The notes: generated by a model from the letters alone, not told the origin. Counted from the stretch's first letter, positions 41,949-51,160 are shown. The stretch is 52,561 nt of DNA from an uncultured Collinsella sp. (GCA_900543505.1 UQSB01000008.1:1-52561), one strand, 5' to 3'. Numbers and translations are program-made.

Positions 41949-43166
41949 ATGGATAGCGATGCCAAGCTGAACATCTTGACCGAGGCCCTGGCTGCTGCCG
42001 GGGCCTCGGCATTGGCAATCGATGCGCGTGGGGACGTCGCGATTTCGACCATGAATGACGCGGCGCTTGAGCGGGATGTGGCGGCTTTTGTCGCTGAGCG
42101 CCTCGACCGTATAGGAGACGGCGCGCGTCTGGTTATGGGGCGTGCGGGTACGCGCCTGAGCCTGACCGTTCGCCCCACCGACAAAGAGGGCGGGGGCCTT
42201 TGGGTCGTCGTGGTCCGCGAGGTGCGCGGCGCCGCGGCACATGCGGGCATCGAGTGGCTCAACGCCGACGAAGTTGAGGCCCGCTACGAATCGAGCGCGT
42301 ACGGCATCGTTGAGGGGGCGGCCTCGGTAGCTGCGCCGGTCGCCGAGAGCTACGCGCGCGGCGTGCCCCTTATGCTCGAGGGCGAGCTGGGGGCGGGTCA
42401 GGTCGAGATCGCCAAGCGCCTCTATCTGGACGGTCCTTTTGCCGATCAACCCTTTGTTGCCGTTGCGCTCGATGAGCTTACCGATCGCGGTTGGCGCCAC
42501 GTGCTCAAAAGCGCCGAATCGCCGTTGTTCCAAACGGGGCTGACACTTTACATTGCGGGCTGGAATGCGGTTGGCCCCCAGCGCCTTCGCGAGCTCGTTT
42601 CCACGATGGCCGACACCGCGTTGGCGACGCGCTGCCATGTGGTGCTGACGGCGAATGACATGCCGGGCGGCAGCGAAAGTAATCAAGCCGCCTTTGTGAC
42701 CGAGCGCTTCGCCTGTGCGGTGAGCGTGGCGCCGGCAATCGTCGAGCAGGGGGCCGCGTCGACGAAGGTTGCGCGCTATTTGGAATATCTCGCTGGTGCA
42801 TTTGGGACGGCAGCACCCACGCTGTCTGCCGCGGCGACGAAGGCGCTCGATGCTTACCGCTGGCCGCGCAATTATCTGCAGCTCCGCGAGGTCTCGGAAC
42901 GACTGTATATATTGGTGGGGGCGGGCACGGTGGATCGCGCTGTGGCGGAGGAAGTGCTAGCCCAAGAGGACGTGATTAAGACCGCAACCTTTGGCGCCCC
43001 GACACTCGAAAGCGACCTGTATATCCTGCGACCGTTGGCCGATACCGAGCGAGATATCGCGCATCTGGTTGTAGATCATCTCCACGGCAACCGAACCCGT
43101 GCGGCGGAGGTGCTGGGCATAAGCCGAACAACGCTGTGGCGCTTACTGAAGGACGATGACCGTTGA
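41949..43166 (+). CDS. Fis-type HTH regulator with degenerate sigma-54-activator ATPase domain
   Basis: 405 residues. The order is that of an enhancer-binding protein: an N-terminal sensor-like part (1-110), an AAA+-like centre (about 115-330) and a C-terminal Fis-type helix-turn-helix (365-403, NRTRAAEVLGISRTTLWRLL). The AAA+ part is ruined. Walker A reads GELGAGQVEIAKRLY, with Gln for the ATP-binding Lys; there is no GAFTGA loop for sigma-54, and Walker B (usually LFLDEI) reads LTLYIAGW. The later WPRNYLQLREV is the remnant of WPGNVREL. It can bind DNA but should not use ATP or drive sigma-54. Start chosen for AGGGG before ATG 41949. Confidence 0.8.
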   Translation: MDSDAKLNILTEALAAAGASALAIDARGDVAISTMNDAALERDVAAFVAERLDRIGDGARLVMGRAGTRLSLTVRPTDKEGGGLWVVVVREVRGAAAHAGIEWLNADEVEARYESSAYGIVEGAASVAAPVAESYARGVPLMLEGELGAGQVEIAKRLYLDGPFADQPFVAVALDELTDRGWRHVLKSAESPLFQTGLTLYIAGWNAVGPQRLRELVSTMADTALATRCHVVLTANDMPGGSESNQAAFVTERFACAVSVAPAIVEQGAASTKVARYLEYLAGAFGTAAPTLSAAATKALDAYRWPRNYLQLREVSERLYILVGAGTVDRAVAEEVLAQEDVIKTATFGAPTLESDLYILRPLADTERDIAHLVVDHLHGNRTRAAEVLGISRTTLWRLLKDDDR

Positions 43167-43250
43167 GCGAGGCGCCCGTGACCGCGCGCGACGCGTGTGC
43201 TACAGTCCAAAGCGTTATTGTTTCGATTTGGTTACGGCGTGCGGGGGCGT

Positions 43251-43826
43251 ATGGCTGAGACTACAAAACCGAGCCGCAGAAGGCGGAGCGCCGCGCCGGT
43301 CAACCGACGCACGACATCGGTGACGTGGGGCAAACACGCCTCGGGGTTTGATGGTTCGTTCAAGCGCACTAAATACGGCTATCCTTCGGCAAGCGCCCGC
43401 TTGGCCATGCAGGCAGAGTCCTCGTTGTGGGGCCGCAAGTGCGTGGTGGGCTCAAAGCTCAAGCACGACGGAACGCTCGGTTACATCAGCCGCGGGGCGG
43501 CTCGCCGCAGCGGACTCAATCCGGCTGGTTGGCATCGTTATGTTCCGATCGCGGTCGTCATTGCGGTGATCATCATCGCACTCGCTGCGCTTGGCTACGC
43601 CGGCGGCGGCGCCAACTTGGACGCAGTGTTTAAATCGCCCGAGCTCGCGCATGCAGGCACAGAAATTGTCGAGGGCGCTCAGACCCAGACGGGCGTCGCG
43701 CCCCAGCGCGGTATCGTTGCGGCAGCCTCCACCATTGCCGACGCTCAAAAGGACGAGGACGAACAGGGCGACGGCGCCGAAACGACTCAAACGAACGAAA
43801 CGACGACAACTCCACCGGCAAGATAA
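43251..43826 (+). CDS. Basic single-pass membrane protein, unknown function
   Basis: 191 residues, no family recognised. The first 100 residues are basic (KPSRRRRSAAPVNRR), predicted cytoplasmic; one membrane helix follows (about 100-122, VPIAVVIAVIIIALAALGY), and the C-terminal 65 residues are acidic and Thr/Gln-rich, presumably outside. The ATG at 43251 follows GGGGG; the frame is open 18 codons further upstream. It starts 84 bases after the regulator gene and may share its transcript. Confidence 0.65.
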   Translation: MAETTKPSRRRRSAAPVNRRTTSVTWGKHASGFDGSFKRTKYGYPSASARLAMQAESSLWGRKCVVGSKLKHDGTLGYISRGAARRSGLNPAGWHRYVPIAVVIAVIIIALAALGYAGGGANLDAVFKSPELAHAGTEIVEGAQTQTGVAPQRGIVAAASTIADAQKDEDEQGDGAETTQTNETTTTPPAR

Positions 43827-43839
43827 GTTGCGAGCGGGT

Positions 43840-43861
43840 CCGCCGTTCGTTAGAACGGCGG
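43840..43861. terminator. CCGCCGTTC hairpin between convergent genes
   Basis: CCGCCGTTC (43840-43848) pairs with GAACGGCGG (43853-43861), loop GTTA. Nearly the same hairpin is found at 12541-12562. The T-run is absent, so termination is only presumed. Confidence 0.6.
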
Positions 43862-43867
43862 AGCTAA

Positions 43868-44389
43868 TTACTTTACATACACCACGTTGTTGCGGCGGGG
43901 TTTGGGCTCGGGTAGCGTGTCTTCGGCATAGCCCAGAATGCAGTGACCGACACCGCGCAGGCTGCCGTCGGCGGGCAGGCCCCAGCTGGCCAGCAGCTCC
44001 AGGCCCTCGGGCGAGTCAAAGACCTCATGCGCGCGGTGAATCCAGCACGAATCGACACCCAGTGCATAGGCGGCGTTGAGCAAGTTGCCCATGGCGAGCG
44101 AGCCGTCTTCCAGATACGTGGGCACGCTGCGGTCGACCAGCACCACCACAACGGTCTTGGCGCCATAGAAGGGGTCGCCGTTGCTGCCCATGACCTGGGC
44201 GTTGAGCTGTGAGAGACGCTCGACGGTCGCGGGGTCGGTGACGGCGACAAACGTCACCGGTTGGCGGCCCATGCCGCTCGGTGCATATTGGCCGGCTTCG
44301 ATAATACGTGCAAGCTTTTCGGCCTCGACGGGACGATCGCTGTATTTGCGGCAGCTGCGGCGGTGGATGAGTGCTTCGATAGTCTCCAT
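43868..44389 (-). CDS. Nitroreductase-family flavoprotein
   Basis: 173 residues, FMN-dependent. The FMN motif HRRSCRKYSDRPV is at the N terminus and the glycine-rich GHCILGYAED at the C terminus; APSGMGRQPVTFV is the usual second flavin contact. Members reduce nitro groups, quinones or other electron-poor compounds with NAD(P)H. ATG 44389 has AAGGAG at a good distance; the longer frame to 44485 has not. The 294-bp region upstream (44390-44683) shows no ORF or repeat I can support. Confidence 0.9.
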   Translation of the reverse strand: METIEALIHRRSCRKYSDRPVEAEKLARIIEAGQYAPSGMGRQPVTFVAVTDPATVERLSQLNAQVMGSNGDPFYGAKTVVVVLVDRSVPTYLEDGSLAMGNLLNAAYALGVDSCWIHRAHEVFDSPEGLELLASWGLPADGSLRGVGHCILGYAEDTLPEPKPRRNNVVYVK

Positions 44390-44683
44390 GGTGTCTCCTT
44401 GCGGTGGCGTTGCAGATGCCCCGTTCATACCCGTCGGGCTCAAACGATAGACGGTCAATTGCCCGGCCAAAAGGGTAGATTCCAATTGGGAAAGTAGGTT
44501 TGCATAAAAGTACCTTCAGAATGTGACAAACAAATGGGATGGTTAAACGTTTTATCCCGTCTACCCTGCGGTTTTTTACCACTTGCCTAAATGACGAACG
44601 CATAACCTCTGATAAAGGTTTTACTAAAGGAGTACCAGCGTTTATCAATGCGCCGTGGTGGCGCCGGGCCAGGAGGTAACATC

Positions 44684-44974
44684 ATGTTCCAGGCTGGAGA
44701 TGTCGTCGAGACCGACTTCGAAGGATTTCTGAAGCTGCTGCGTTCCAAGACGCGCGCTTTTGTGACGATTGATGATCACGAGTACTACATCACGCACACC
44801 GATGGCTATTGGCGTGTTCAGGATTGCGAGGCCCTCAACGACAAGGGCCACTTTACTGACTGCTCCGAGCTGGTCAACACGGTCTGCGAGGTCGTCGAGC
44901 TGCCGTGGATTGCCGGCAAGAGCCTGCATGACAGCTTCTCGGGCGCTACGGTCTATGAGGCCGTCGCCGCTTAA
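44684..44974 (+). CDS. Small acidic conserved-looking protein, unknown function
   Basis: 96 residues, no membrane segment, rich in Asp and Glu. An excellent AGGAGG ribosome binding site eight bases before ATG 44684 and a strong terminator afterwards show that it is a real gene. Its HDSFSG and DHEYYITHTDGYWRVQD segments suggest a compact beta-rich fold. I do not recognise a family. Confidence 0.75.
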   Translation: MFQAGDVVETDFEGFLKLLRSKTRAFVTIDDHEYYITHTDGYWRVQDCEALNDKGHFTDCSELVNTVCEVVELPWIAGKSLHDSFSGATVYEAVAA

Positions 44975-45000
44975 CGGGCAATAAAACCCGATTTTCACGT

Positions 45001-45037
45001 GACCGCTGGCGCTGCCCCCGCGCCGGCGGTCTTTTTC
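45001..45037 (+). terminator. Terminator after the 96-residue protein gene
   Basis: GACCGCTGGCGC (45001-45012) pairs with GCGCCGGCGGTC (45020-45031), followed by five T. Confidence 0.9.
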
Positions 45038-45079
45038 TGCCGATAGGCCATAAAAGTACAAGCATTTGCGGAGAGCCTG

Positions 45080-45140
45080 TTGACGATAGTCAAAACTCGG
45101 ACTAATCTAGAGATACAAAATTGGTCAAAAAATGGACAAT
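45080..45140 (+). promoter_or_regulatory. Promoter and MarR-type operators of the exporter operon
   Basis: TTGACG (45080-45085) and TAATCT (45103-45108), 17 bp apart, form a promoter. TTGACGATAGTCAA (45080-45093) is an inverted repeat over the -35 element, and ATTGGTC (45120-45126) faces GGACAAT (45134-45140) around the start of transcription. Both fit binding by the MarR protein of this operon. Confidence 0.55.
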
Positions 45141-45155
45141 CGAATGGTGGGATAG

Positions 45156-45656
45156 ATGAATAGTGCGGTTACGCTGGTCGACTTCGACCGGTTGCTCAAT
45201 GGACTCGACCATATCTATTCGGAGTTCTCGCGCGCCTGCGGTCTTTCGGACTGCGCTTACTGGATGCTCGTCGATACCAGCACGGCGGGCGGCAGTATTG
45301 CCGTAAGCCGCCTGACGAGCGAATGGTTCTACAGCAAGCAGACCATCAACTCGGCCATTAAAACCTTGACGGCGCGGGACTTTGCAACGTTGGAGTTTGC
45401 CGAAGGCAGCCGTAAGAACAAGGTTGTGTGTTTGACCGAAGCGGGCATGCGGTTTGCCGAGCAATATGCGCTGCCGGCGCAAGAAGCCGAGCAACAGGCT
45501 TTCGAAGTGCTCGAGCCCTGGGAACAACGCGAAATCATGCGCCTAATCGGAAAATTTTCCCATGCGCTCGGCGATGAGTGCGATGCCTTTAAGCAGCATA
45601 TCGCTGCCGAGAGCCAGGCCGAGAATCAAGGAGAGGGGGAGTCGTGCGACTCTTAA
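45156..45656 (+). CDS. MarR-family regulator of the ABC exporter
   Basis: 166 residues. The winged helix-turn-helix lies at about 45-110 (SIAVSRLTSEWFYSKQTINSAIKTL, with a beta wing around EGSRKNKVVCLTEAG). MarR proteins are dimers that leave DNA on binding small toxic molecules. Its stop codon lies 13 bases inside the first ABC gene, so the genes form one operon with coupled translation; it is most likely the operon's own repressor. Confidence 0.9.
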   Translation: MNSAVTLVDFDRLLNGLDHIYSEFSRACGLSDCAYWMLVDTSTAGGSIAVSRLTSEWFYSKQTINSAIKTLTARDFATLEFAEGSRKNKVVCLTEAGMRFAEQYALPAQEAEQQAFEVLEPWEQREIMRLIGKFSHALGDECDAFKQHIAAESQAENQGEGESCDS

Positions 45657-47380
45657 TGAGGTTTATGAAGCCGTATCGCGGGCTTGTCGCGGTGACGTTG
45701 TTGGTGCTGCTAATCGACAACGTCGGTACGCTGTTGGTTCCCACGATGCTGGCGAACATGGTCAACACCGGCATCACCACGGGCGATGTCGACTACATCC
45801 TGCGCAACGGCCTCTACATGCTTATTGCGACCGGCATGGCCAGCGGCGGCGCGGTGCTGGGCTGCTATCTTTCGGCGCGCCTGGCCGCCAACGTGGCCTG
45901 CGATATCCGCAACGCCGTCTACGACAAGTCGCTTGAGCTGTCTGCCAGCGACTTTGAGCGCTTTGGCACGGGTTCGATGATCACGCGCTCGCTCAACGAC
46001 ATCAACGTGATTCAGCAGGCGATTCTGCAGACCATTCAGCTGGTGCTGCCGGTGCCGTTCCTGGCGGTGGCAGGCATCATCTTCGCCTGGCTCATCGATC
46101 CGGCCATGGGCATGCTTCTGGGCGTCGTGGTTGCGATCGTGCTGGTTGCGGCGGTCTTTACGGTTGCCAACGCGGCTCCGATTTTTATGCGCTTGCAGAG
46201 CTTTATCGACCGCATGAACGTGGTGCTGCGCGAAAACATCGTGGGCGTGCGCGTCATCCGTGCGTTTAACAAGGAGCGTCGTGAGGAACAGCGCCTGGAC
46301 GAGGTGTTTAGCGACTACGCCGCCAACGCCATAAAAGTCAACCATCTGTTTGTGGGCCTCGACAGCTCCACCTTCTTTCTGATGAATATCGCCGAGGTAG
46401 CGGTACTGTGGGTGGGCGGCAACCGCGTGGGCGCCCACGCCATGCAGATCGCGAGCATCTCGGCGGTGCTGGAGTACGCGCTTCTGATCCTGTTCTTTGT
46501 GATGATGGCCCAGATGGTGGTGCTGACGCTTCCGCGTGCCGCCGCATGTCTGAACCGCGCACAGCAGGTGCTGGAGATTAAGCCGAGCATCGTCGATGGC
46601 CAGCGTACGCTCGATGCGGCCGCGTCCGACTCAAAGGACGGGGCCGATGCGGTCGCCGTGTTCGATCACATGTCGTTTCGCTTTGACGATGCCGACGAGG
46701 ACACCCTGTGCGACCTGAGCTTTGCCTGTCGTCGCGGGCAGACCACCGCGATCGTGGGCTCGACCGGTTCGGGTAAGTCGACGGTGGCAAAGCTCTTGCT
46801 GCGTTTTCACGATGCCACGAAGGGCGCCATTCGCCTGGACGGTGTTGACCTGCGCGACCTTTCGCAAGACGAGATTCGCGGGCGCATTGCCTATGTGCCG
46901 CAGAAGGCGTGGCTGTTCTCGGGCACCGTGGCAAGCAATCTGCGCTTTGGTAACGAGGGCGCGACCGAGGCTGACATGCTCCATGCGCTGGAGGTTGCCC
47001 AGAGCACCTTTGTACTCGACCAGCCCCAGGGGCTCGATGCGCCGGTGGCCCAGGGCGGCACGAACTTCTCGGGTGGTCAGCGCCAGCGCCTGGCGATTGC
47101 TCGCGCCCTCATGAAGCATGCCGATCTGTATATCTTCGACGACAGTTTTTCGGCCCTGGACTTTAAGACTGATGCCGCCCTGCGCCATGCGTTGCAAGAC
47201 GAGACGTGTGACGCTGCGGTGCTCATCATCGCGCAGCGCATCTCGACGATCTTGCATGCCGACCAGATCGTTGTGCTCAAGGACGGCGAGGTCGTGGGCC
47301 TGGGCACGCACGACGAGCTTATGGAAACCTGCGAGGTGTACCGCGCCATCGCGGAATCGCAGATGAAGGGAGGTGAGTAG
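45644..47380 (+). CDS. ABC exporter, half-transporter A (degenerate catalytic site)
   Basis: 578 residues: six membrane helices (1-310), then the nucleotide-binding domain. Walker A is GSTGSGKST (372-380), the signature FSGGQRQR, and Walker B LYIFDDSFSALD. The residue after the Walker B aspartate is Asp, not the catalytic Glu, so this half carries the non-hydrolysing site typical of heterodimeric exporters such as LmrCD, BmrCD and TM287/288. Start is GTG 45644 with GGGGAG before it. Function: drug or lipid-like export, induced through the MarR gene. Confidence 0.92.
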   Translation: MRLLMRFMKPYRGLVAVTLLVLLIDNVGTLLVPTMLANMVNTGITTGDVDYILRNGLYMLIATGMASGGAVLGCYLSARLAANVACDIRNAVYDKSLELSASDFERFGTGSMITRSLNDINVIQQAILQTIQLVLPVPFLAVAGIIFAWLIDPAMGMLLGVVVAIVLVAAVFTVANAAPIFMRLQSFIDRMNVVLRENIVGVRVIRAFNKERREEQRLDEVFSDYAANAIKVNHLFVGLDSSTFFLMNIAEVAVLWVGGNRVGAHAMQIASISAVLEYALLILFFVMMAQMVVLTLPRAAACLNRAQQVLEIKPSIVDGQRTLDAAASDSKDGADAVAVFDHMSFRFDDADEDTLCDLSFACRRGQTTAIVGSTGSGKSTVAKLLLRFHDATKGAIRLDGVDLRDLSQDEIRGRIAYVPQKAWLFSGTVASNLRFGNEGATEADMLHALEVAQSTFVLDQPQGLDAPVAQGGTNFSGGQRQRLAIARALMKHADLYIFDDSFSALDFKTDAALRHALQDETCDAAVLIIAQRISTILHADQIVVLKDGEVVGLGTHDELMETCEVYRAIAESQMKGGE

Positions 47381-47381
47381 C

Positions 47382-49388
47382 ATGACCGAGGAGCTCAGGA
47401 AGCAGGGCGGCGTTGATGACGCCGTTGCCGCGGGGCTGGTCGAGGAAACGGCTGCCGCGGTACCCGAGCTGGATGACGCCGCCAAGGCTGCAGCTGAGCG
47501 CGAGGCTCGCCGCCAGGCGCTCTACGAGGAAAACGAGCGCGCCGAGGACGAGCGCGCCCGCGCCGAGGCAGAGCGCATGCGCGACGTTGACGACGAGGAC
47601 GAGGACGAGACGCCCCGCGACACCTGGGCGACGGTGCGCCGCCTGTGGAGCGAGGCCGCCGGCGACCATTGGCGTTTCTATATCGTGTTCGCGAGCATCG
47701 TGTTCTATGCCATCTTTAACACCGCGGCGCCGGCCTACAGCGCCCGCGTGATCGATGAGCTGTGGGGCCACATTCAGGTGGCGTTTGCCAACAACACTAC
47801 CTTCAGCATTACCTGGGAGAACTGCGGCAGGACCATCTTCATATACTTTATGATCTGGACCGCCGCCGCCTCGTTCTACGCACTCCAGAGCTTTTTGATG
47901 TCGAGCGTTGCCGAGCGTCTCAACCTGCGTCTACGCAACCGCATCGCACAAAAGCTCAACCGTCTGCCGCTTGCCTACTTTGACGCGCATCGTCCCGGCG
48001 AGGTCGTCAGCCGCGCGACCAACGACCTGGACAAGATGTCCGAAAGCATGCAGCGCGGCCTGCTGCAGCTTCTGGTGTCGATCGGTACCGTGGTGGGCGC
48101 CGTGAGCGTGATGTTCGTGTTTAGCGTGCCGCTCACGCTGGTCTTTTTGTTCTTTACGGCGTTGTCGCTGCTGGTGACCAAAGTGGTCTCGCGTCGCACA
48201 CATGACGTGACCGGCGAGCGCCAGGAGTGGGTGTCCAAGATTACGAGTGCGGTCGAGGAAGGCTATTCGGGCCGTCTGGTGATTCGTGCGTTTAACTGCG
48301 AGCGTCAGAGTTCTGCCGAGGTGCACCAGGCCTCGAGTGAGCTAGCGCGCGTGAGTACCAAGGCCGACTTTATGATCAATGCCGTCGGCCCTGCGGTGCG
48401 CTTTATCGGTCGCCTGGCGCAGATCGTGATTGCGCTCGTGGGCTGCAGCATGCTGGTTGCCGGGCATATGACCGTCGGCGTGTTCCAGGCGTTCTTCCAG
48501 TTTATCTACGAGGCGTCCGAACCCATGACGCAGCTGTCGTTCACCTTCAACTCGCTGCAGAGCGCGCTGGCGAGTGCGGAGCGCGTGTTCGACCTGCTCG
48601 ATGAGCCCGAGATGGAGGCCGATCCGCTGCCGGACGAGGCCGCCAAGCTGCCGGGTCGCGTTGAGGGCCGCGTCGCTTTTGAGCATGTGCGCTTTGGCTA
48701 CACGCCCGAAAAGCCGCTCATGCGCGACGTGTCGTTTACCGCCGAACCGGGTCAGAAGATTGCGGTGGTGGGAACCACGGGTGCGGGTAAGACCACGCTC
48801 ATCAACCTGCTCATGCGCTTCTACGAGATTGACGGCGGCCGCATTACGCTCGACGGTGTGGATACGCGCCTCATGAACCGCGGTGAGTTACGTCAGCAGT
48901 TTGGCATGGTGCTGCAGGACGCCTGGCTGTTCGACGGCACGATTGCCGAAAACATCGCCTACGGCTGCCCCGAGGCAACGCGCGACGAGATCGTGGCTGC
49001 CGCCCGCGCCGCGCAGGTCGACTTCTTTGTGCGCACCATGCCGCAGGGCTACGACACGCGCGTGGCCAATGATGCCGAAAGCATCAGCCAGGGCCAGCGT
49101 CAGCTGCTGACCATTGCGCGCGTGCTGCTCAACAACCCGGCGATTCTCATTCTGGATGAGGCGACCTCAAGCGTGGATACGCGCACCGAGCTTGCCATCG
49201 GCCGTGCCATGGACGCGCTCATGCATGGGCGCACGAGCTTTGTGATCGCACATCGCCTGTCGACGATCGTGGATGCCGACCTGATTCTGGTCATGGATCA
49301 CGGCAACATTATCGAGCAAGGCACGCATAAGGAACTGCTGGCTGCCGAGGGCGCCTACGCCGACCTCTATCTGAGTCAGTTCGCCTAA
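47382..49388 (+). CDS. ABC exporter, half-transporter B (canonical Walker B)
   Basis: 668 residues. The first 90 residues are a charged, Glu/Ala/Arg-rich extension, probably a coiled coil in the cytoplasm, not seen in the partner. Six helices follow, then Walker A GTTGAGKTT (464-472), signature ISQGQRQL and Walker B ILILDEATSSVD with catalytic Glu. The altered signature (ISQGQ for LSGGQ) belongs to the degenerate composite site formed with half A, matching known heterodimers. ATG 47382 follows GGAGG by eight bases and one base after half A's stop. Confidence 0.92.
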   Translation: MTEELRKQGGVDDAVAAGLVEETAAAVPELDDAAKAAAEREARRQALYEENERAEDERARAEAERMRDVDDEDEDETPRDTWATVRRLWSEAAGDHWRFYIVFASIVFYAIFNTAAPAYSARVIDELWGHIQVAFANNTTFSITWENCGRTIFIYFMIWTAAASFYALQSFLMSSVAERLNLRLRNRIAQKLNRLPLAYFDAHRPGEVVSRATNDLDKMSESMQRGLLQLLVSIGTVVGAVSVMFVFSVPLTLVFLFFTALSLLVTKVVSRRTHDVTGERQEWVSKITSAVEEGYSGRLVIRAFNCERQSSAEVHQASSELARVSTKADFMINAVGPAVRFIGRLAQIVIALVGCSMLVAGHMTVGVFQAFFQFIYEASEPMTQLSFTFNSLQSALASAERVFDLLDEPEMEADPLPDEAAKLPGRVEGRVAFEHVRFGYTPEKPLMRDVSFTAEPGQKIAVVGTTGAGKTTLINLLMRFYEIDGGRITLDGVDTRLMNRGELRQQFGMVLQDAWLFDGTIAENIAYGCPEATRDEIVAAARAAQVDFFVRTMPQGYDTRVANDAESISQGQRQLLTIARVLLNNPAILILDEATSSVDTRTELAIGRAMDALMHGRTSFVIAHRLSTIVDADLILVMDHGNIIEQGTHKELLAAEGAYADLYLSQFA

Positions 49389-49389
49389 G

Positions 49390-49417
49390 GTGACAAAGGG
49401 ACAGTTCCGCATGTCAC
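49390..49417. repeat. GTGACA hairpin with GGGACAG loop
   Basis: GTGACA (49390-49395) pairs with TGTCAC (49412-49417) around AAGGGACAGTTCCGCA. It has the same design as the other GGGACAG hairpins. Confidence 0.5.
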
Positions 49418-49426
49418 ATTGGAAAC

Positions 49427-49464
49427 AAGGCGTGCCGGGGATTGATTCCCTGGCACGCCTTTTG
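49427..49464. terminator. Terminator between exporter operon and cysE
   Basis: AAGGCGTGCC and GGCACGCCTT form the stem with an inner GGGG/CCC pairing, followed by TTTG; the opposite side has fewer A residues, so it mainly serves the exporter operon. Confidence 0.8.
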
Positions 49465-49500
49465 CGTCGGTGTCGATGTTGTTTTGTGCCGCTCGCGTTC

Positions 49501-50205
49501 CTAGTGCTCGTCCACGAGCTTGGCGACGAGGGCCTTGAGCTCGGCCACCTCTCGCTCGAGTTCCTTGACGCGGCGGGCATTCTCGGTGATGCCCTGGCGG
49601 TTGAGGGCGCTCTGCTCGGCGGCGTCATCGGGCATGTACTCGCGATGCTGCTTGGCATCGAAGCTTTCTTCGAACACGCGGCAGCCGTTGCGCTTGATGA
49701 TGCGCCCGGGCACGCCCACGACGGTGCAGTTATCGGGTACGTCTTTGACGACGACCGAGTTGCCGCCGATCTTGACGTTGTTGCCGATGCGGATGTTACC
49801 GAGCACCTTGGCGCCTGTGCCCACAGTGACGTTATTGCCGAGCGTTGGGTGGCGCTTACCGGTCTCGTTGCCGGTACCGCCGAGCGTGACGCCCTGGTAG
49901 AGCACGCAGTTGTCGCCCACAATGGTGGTCTCGCCGATGACGACGCCCATGGCATGGTCGATAAAGAAGTGCTTGCCGATCTGCGCGGCGGGATGAATCT
50001 CGACGCCGGTGATATGGCGGGTGATTTGCGAGAGCACGCGGGCGAGCGAGCGATGTCCATGTTCCCACAGCCAGTGCTCGGGCACGTGGTTCCACTTGGC
50101 GTGCAGGCCGGGGTAAGAAAGGAAGATGACTAGGCCGTTTTGCGCGGCGGGGTCCTGTGCCTGGACGGTCTTGATGTCCTCGCGAATGGTATTGATAAAG
50201 CTCAC
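49501..50205 (-). CDS. cysE: Serine O-acetyltransferase
   Basis: 234 residues. It makes O-acetylserine for cysteine synthesis. The left-handed beta-helix of hexapeptide repeats spans about 70-185 (HPAAQIGKHFFIDHAMGVVIG, then VTLGGTGNETGKRHP), with the catalytic His in the DHA segment. The C terminus has an unusual coiled coil (about 205-232, NARRVKELEREVAELKALVAKL), which may change oligomer state. The start is GTG 50205 with GGGAGG before it; the longer ATG frame is not supported. No cysK is adjacent. Confidence 0.9.
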   Translation of the reverse strand: MSFINTIREDIKTVQAQDPAAQNGLVIFLSYPGLHAKWNHVPEHWLWEHGHRSLARVLSQITRHITGVEIHPAAQIGKHFFIDHAMGVVIGETTIVGDNCVLYQGVTLGGTGNETGKRHPTLGNNVTVGTGAKVLGNIRIGNNVKIGGNSVVVKDVPDNCTVVGVPGRIIKRNGCRVFEESFDAKQHREYMPDDAAEQSALNRQGITENARRVKELEREVAELKALVAKLVDEH

Positions 50206-50429
50206 CGGCCGCCCTCCCTTAGCACCGCGACAATGCAATTCAATAAAGTATAGCGATTCGCTAGGGATTAGGAAGAGCAATCTTGCTCGGCTTTGCGCGA
50301 CAGGTGTCAATTATGCAAACTTGCTGGTAATGAAGTCACGCTTTTGTAAGGTCGTGTGCGTTGCCGCGTCACAACCGTATACTGGTCAACTTGGACGTGT
50401 CCGCGCCCACAACTGAGAGGTTTTACTTC

Positions 50430-51077
50430 ATGGGTTTCATCAATTTTATCGCCGAGCTGCTTAAGGATCCGCGCACCGCGATCGCCAGCTGGATCGCCGC
50501 CGGCCCGCTTATGGCCTATGGCTGCGTGTTCCTGATCATCTTTATCGAGACGGGCGTGGTGTTCTTCCCGTTCCTTCCCGGCGATTCGCTGCTGTTTGCC
50601 TCGGGTTTCTTTGCCCACAACGGCGGCTTTAACATCGTGGCTCTGCTGGCCGTCGCATGGACGGCTGCCATCTTGGGCGATCAGTGCAACTTTATGATCG
50701 GTCATTTCTTTGGCCAAAAGATCATCGCCTCGGGCAAGGTGAAGGCCATGACGCCCGAGCGCATCAAAAAGTCCGAGGACTTCCTGGACAAATGGGGCCA
50801 CCTGGCCATCTTCCTGGGTCGCTTCTTCCCGTTTATCCGCACCTTTGTGCCCTTCATCGCCGGCATGGGCGGCATGCATTGGCGCAACTTTGTCATCTTT
50901 AACGTGCTGGGCGGCATTACCTGGTCGACGGTCTTCACTCTGCTGGGCTACTTCTTTGGCGGCATCCCCTTTGTGCAGGAGCACTTTGAGCTGCTGATTA
51001 TCGGCATCGTCGCCGTGTCGATCATCCCGACCGTGGTCGGTCTGGTTAAGGCTAAGCTGGGCAAAAAGAACGCGTAG
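50430..51077 (+). CDS. DedA-family membrane protein
   Basis: 215 residues with about five hydrophobic segments. Family marks are ETGVVFFPFLPGDSLLF and FLGRFFPFIRTFVPFIAGMGGM, the latter with the conserved arginines. DedA proteins are thought to flip undecaprenyl phosphate or phosphatidylethanolamine-type lipids and help keep membrane energisation. ATG 50430 follows GAGAGG; an upstream in-frame start lies in the promoter region. Single gene. Confidence 0.92.
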   Translation: MGFINFIAELLKDPRTAIASWIAAGPLMAYGCVFLIIFIETGVVFFPFLPGDSLLFASGFFAHNGGFNIVALLAVAWTAAILGDQCNFMIGHFFGQKIIASGKVKAMTPERIKKSEDFLDKWGHLAIFLGRFFPFIRTFVPFIAGMGGMHWRNFVIFNVLGGITWSTVFTLLGYFFGGIPFVQEHFELLIIGIVAVSIIPTVVGLVKAKLGKKNA

Positions 51078-51107
51078 CTCGAGCCAGCGCGCAAACCGTG
51101 CCGTTGA

Positions 51108-51140
51108 GGCCCGTCACCGCTTACGGTGGCGGGCCTTTTT
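51108..51140 (+). terminator. Terminator of the DedA gene
   Basis: GGCCCGTCACCG (51108-51119) pairs with CGGTGGCGGGCC (51124-51135), followed by five T. Confidence 0.92.
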
Positions 51141-51160
51141 GCTTCGGTCAAATGAAAATA

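Noticed and set aside
49396..50133. 247-codon plus-strand frame opposite cysE
   Set aside because: Antisense of cysE; begins in a hairpin repeat and terminator.
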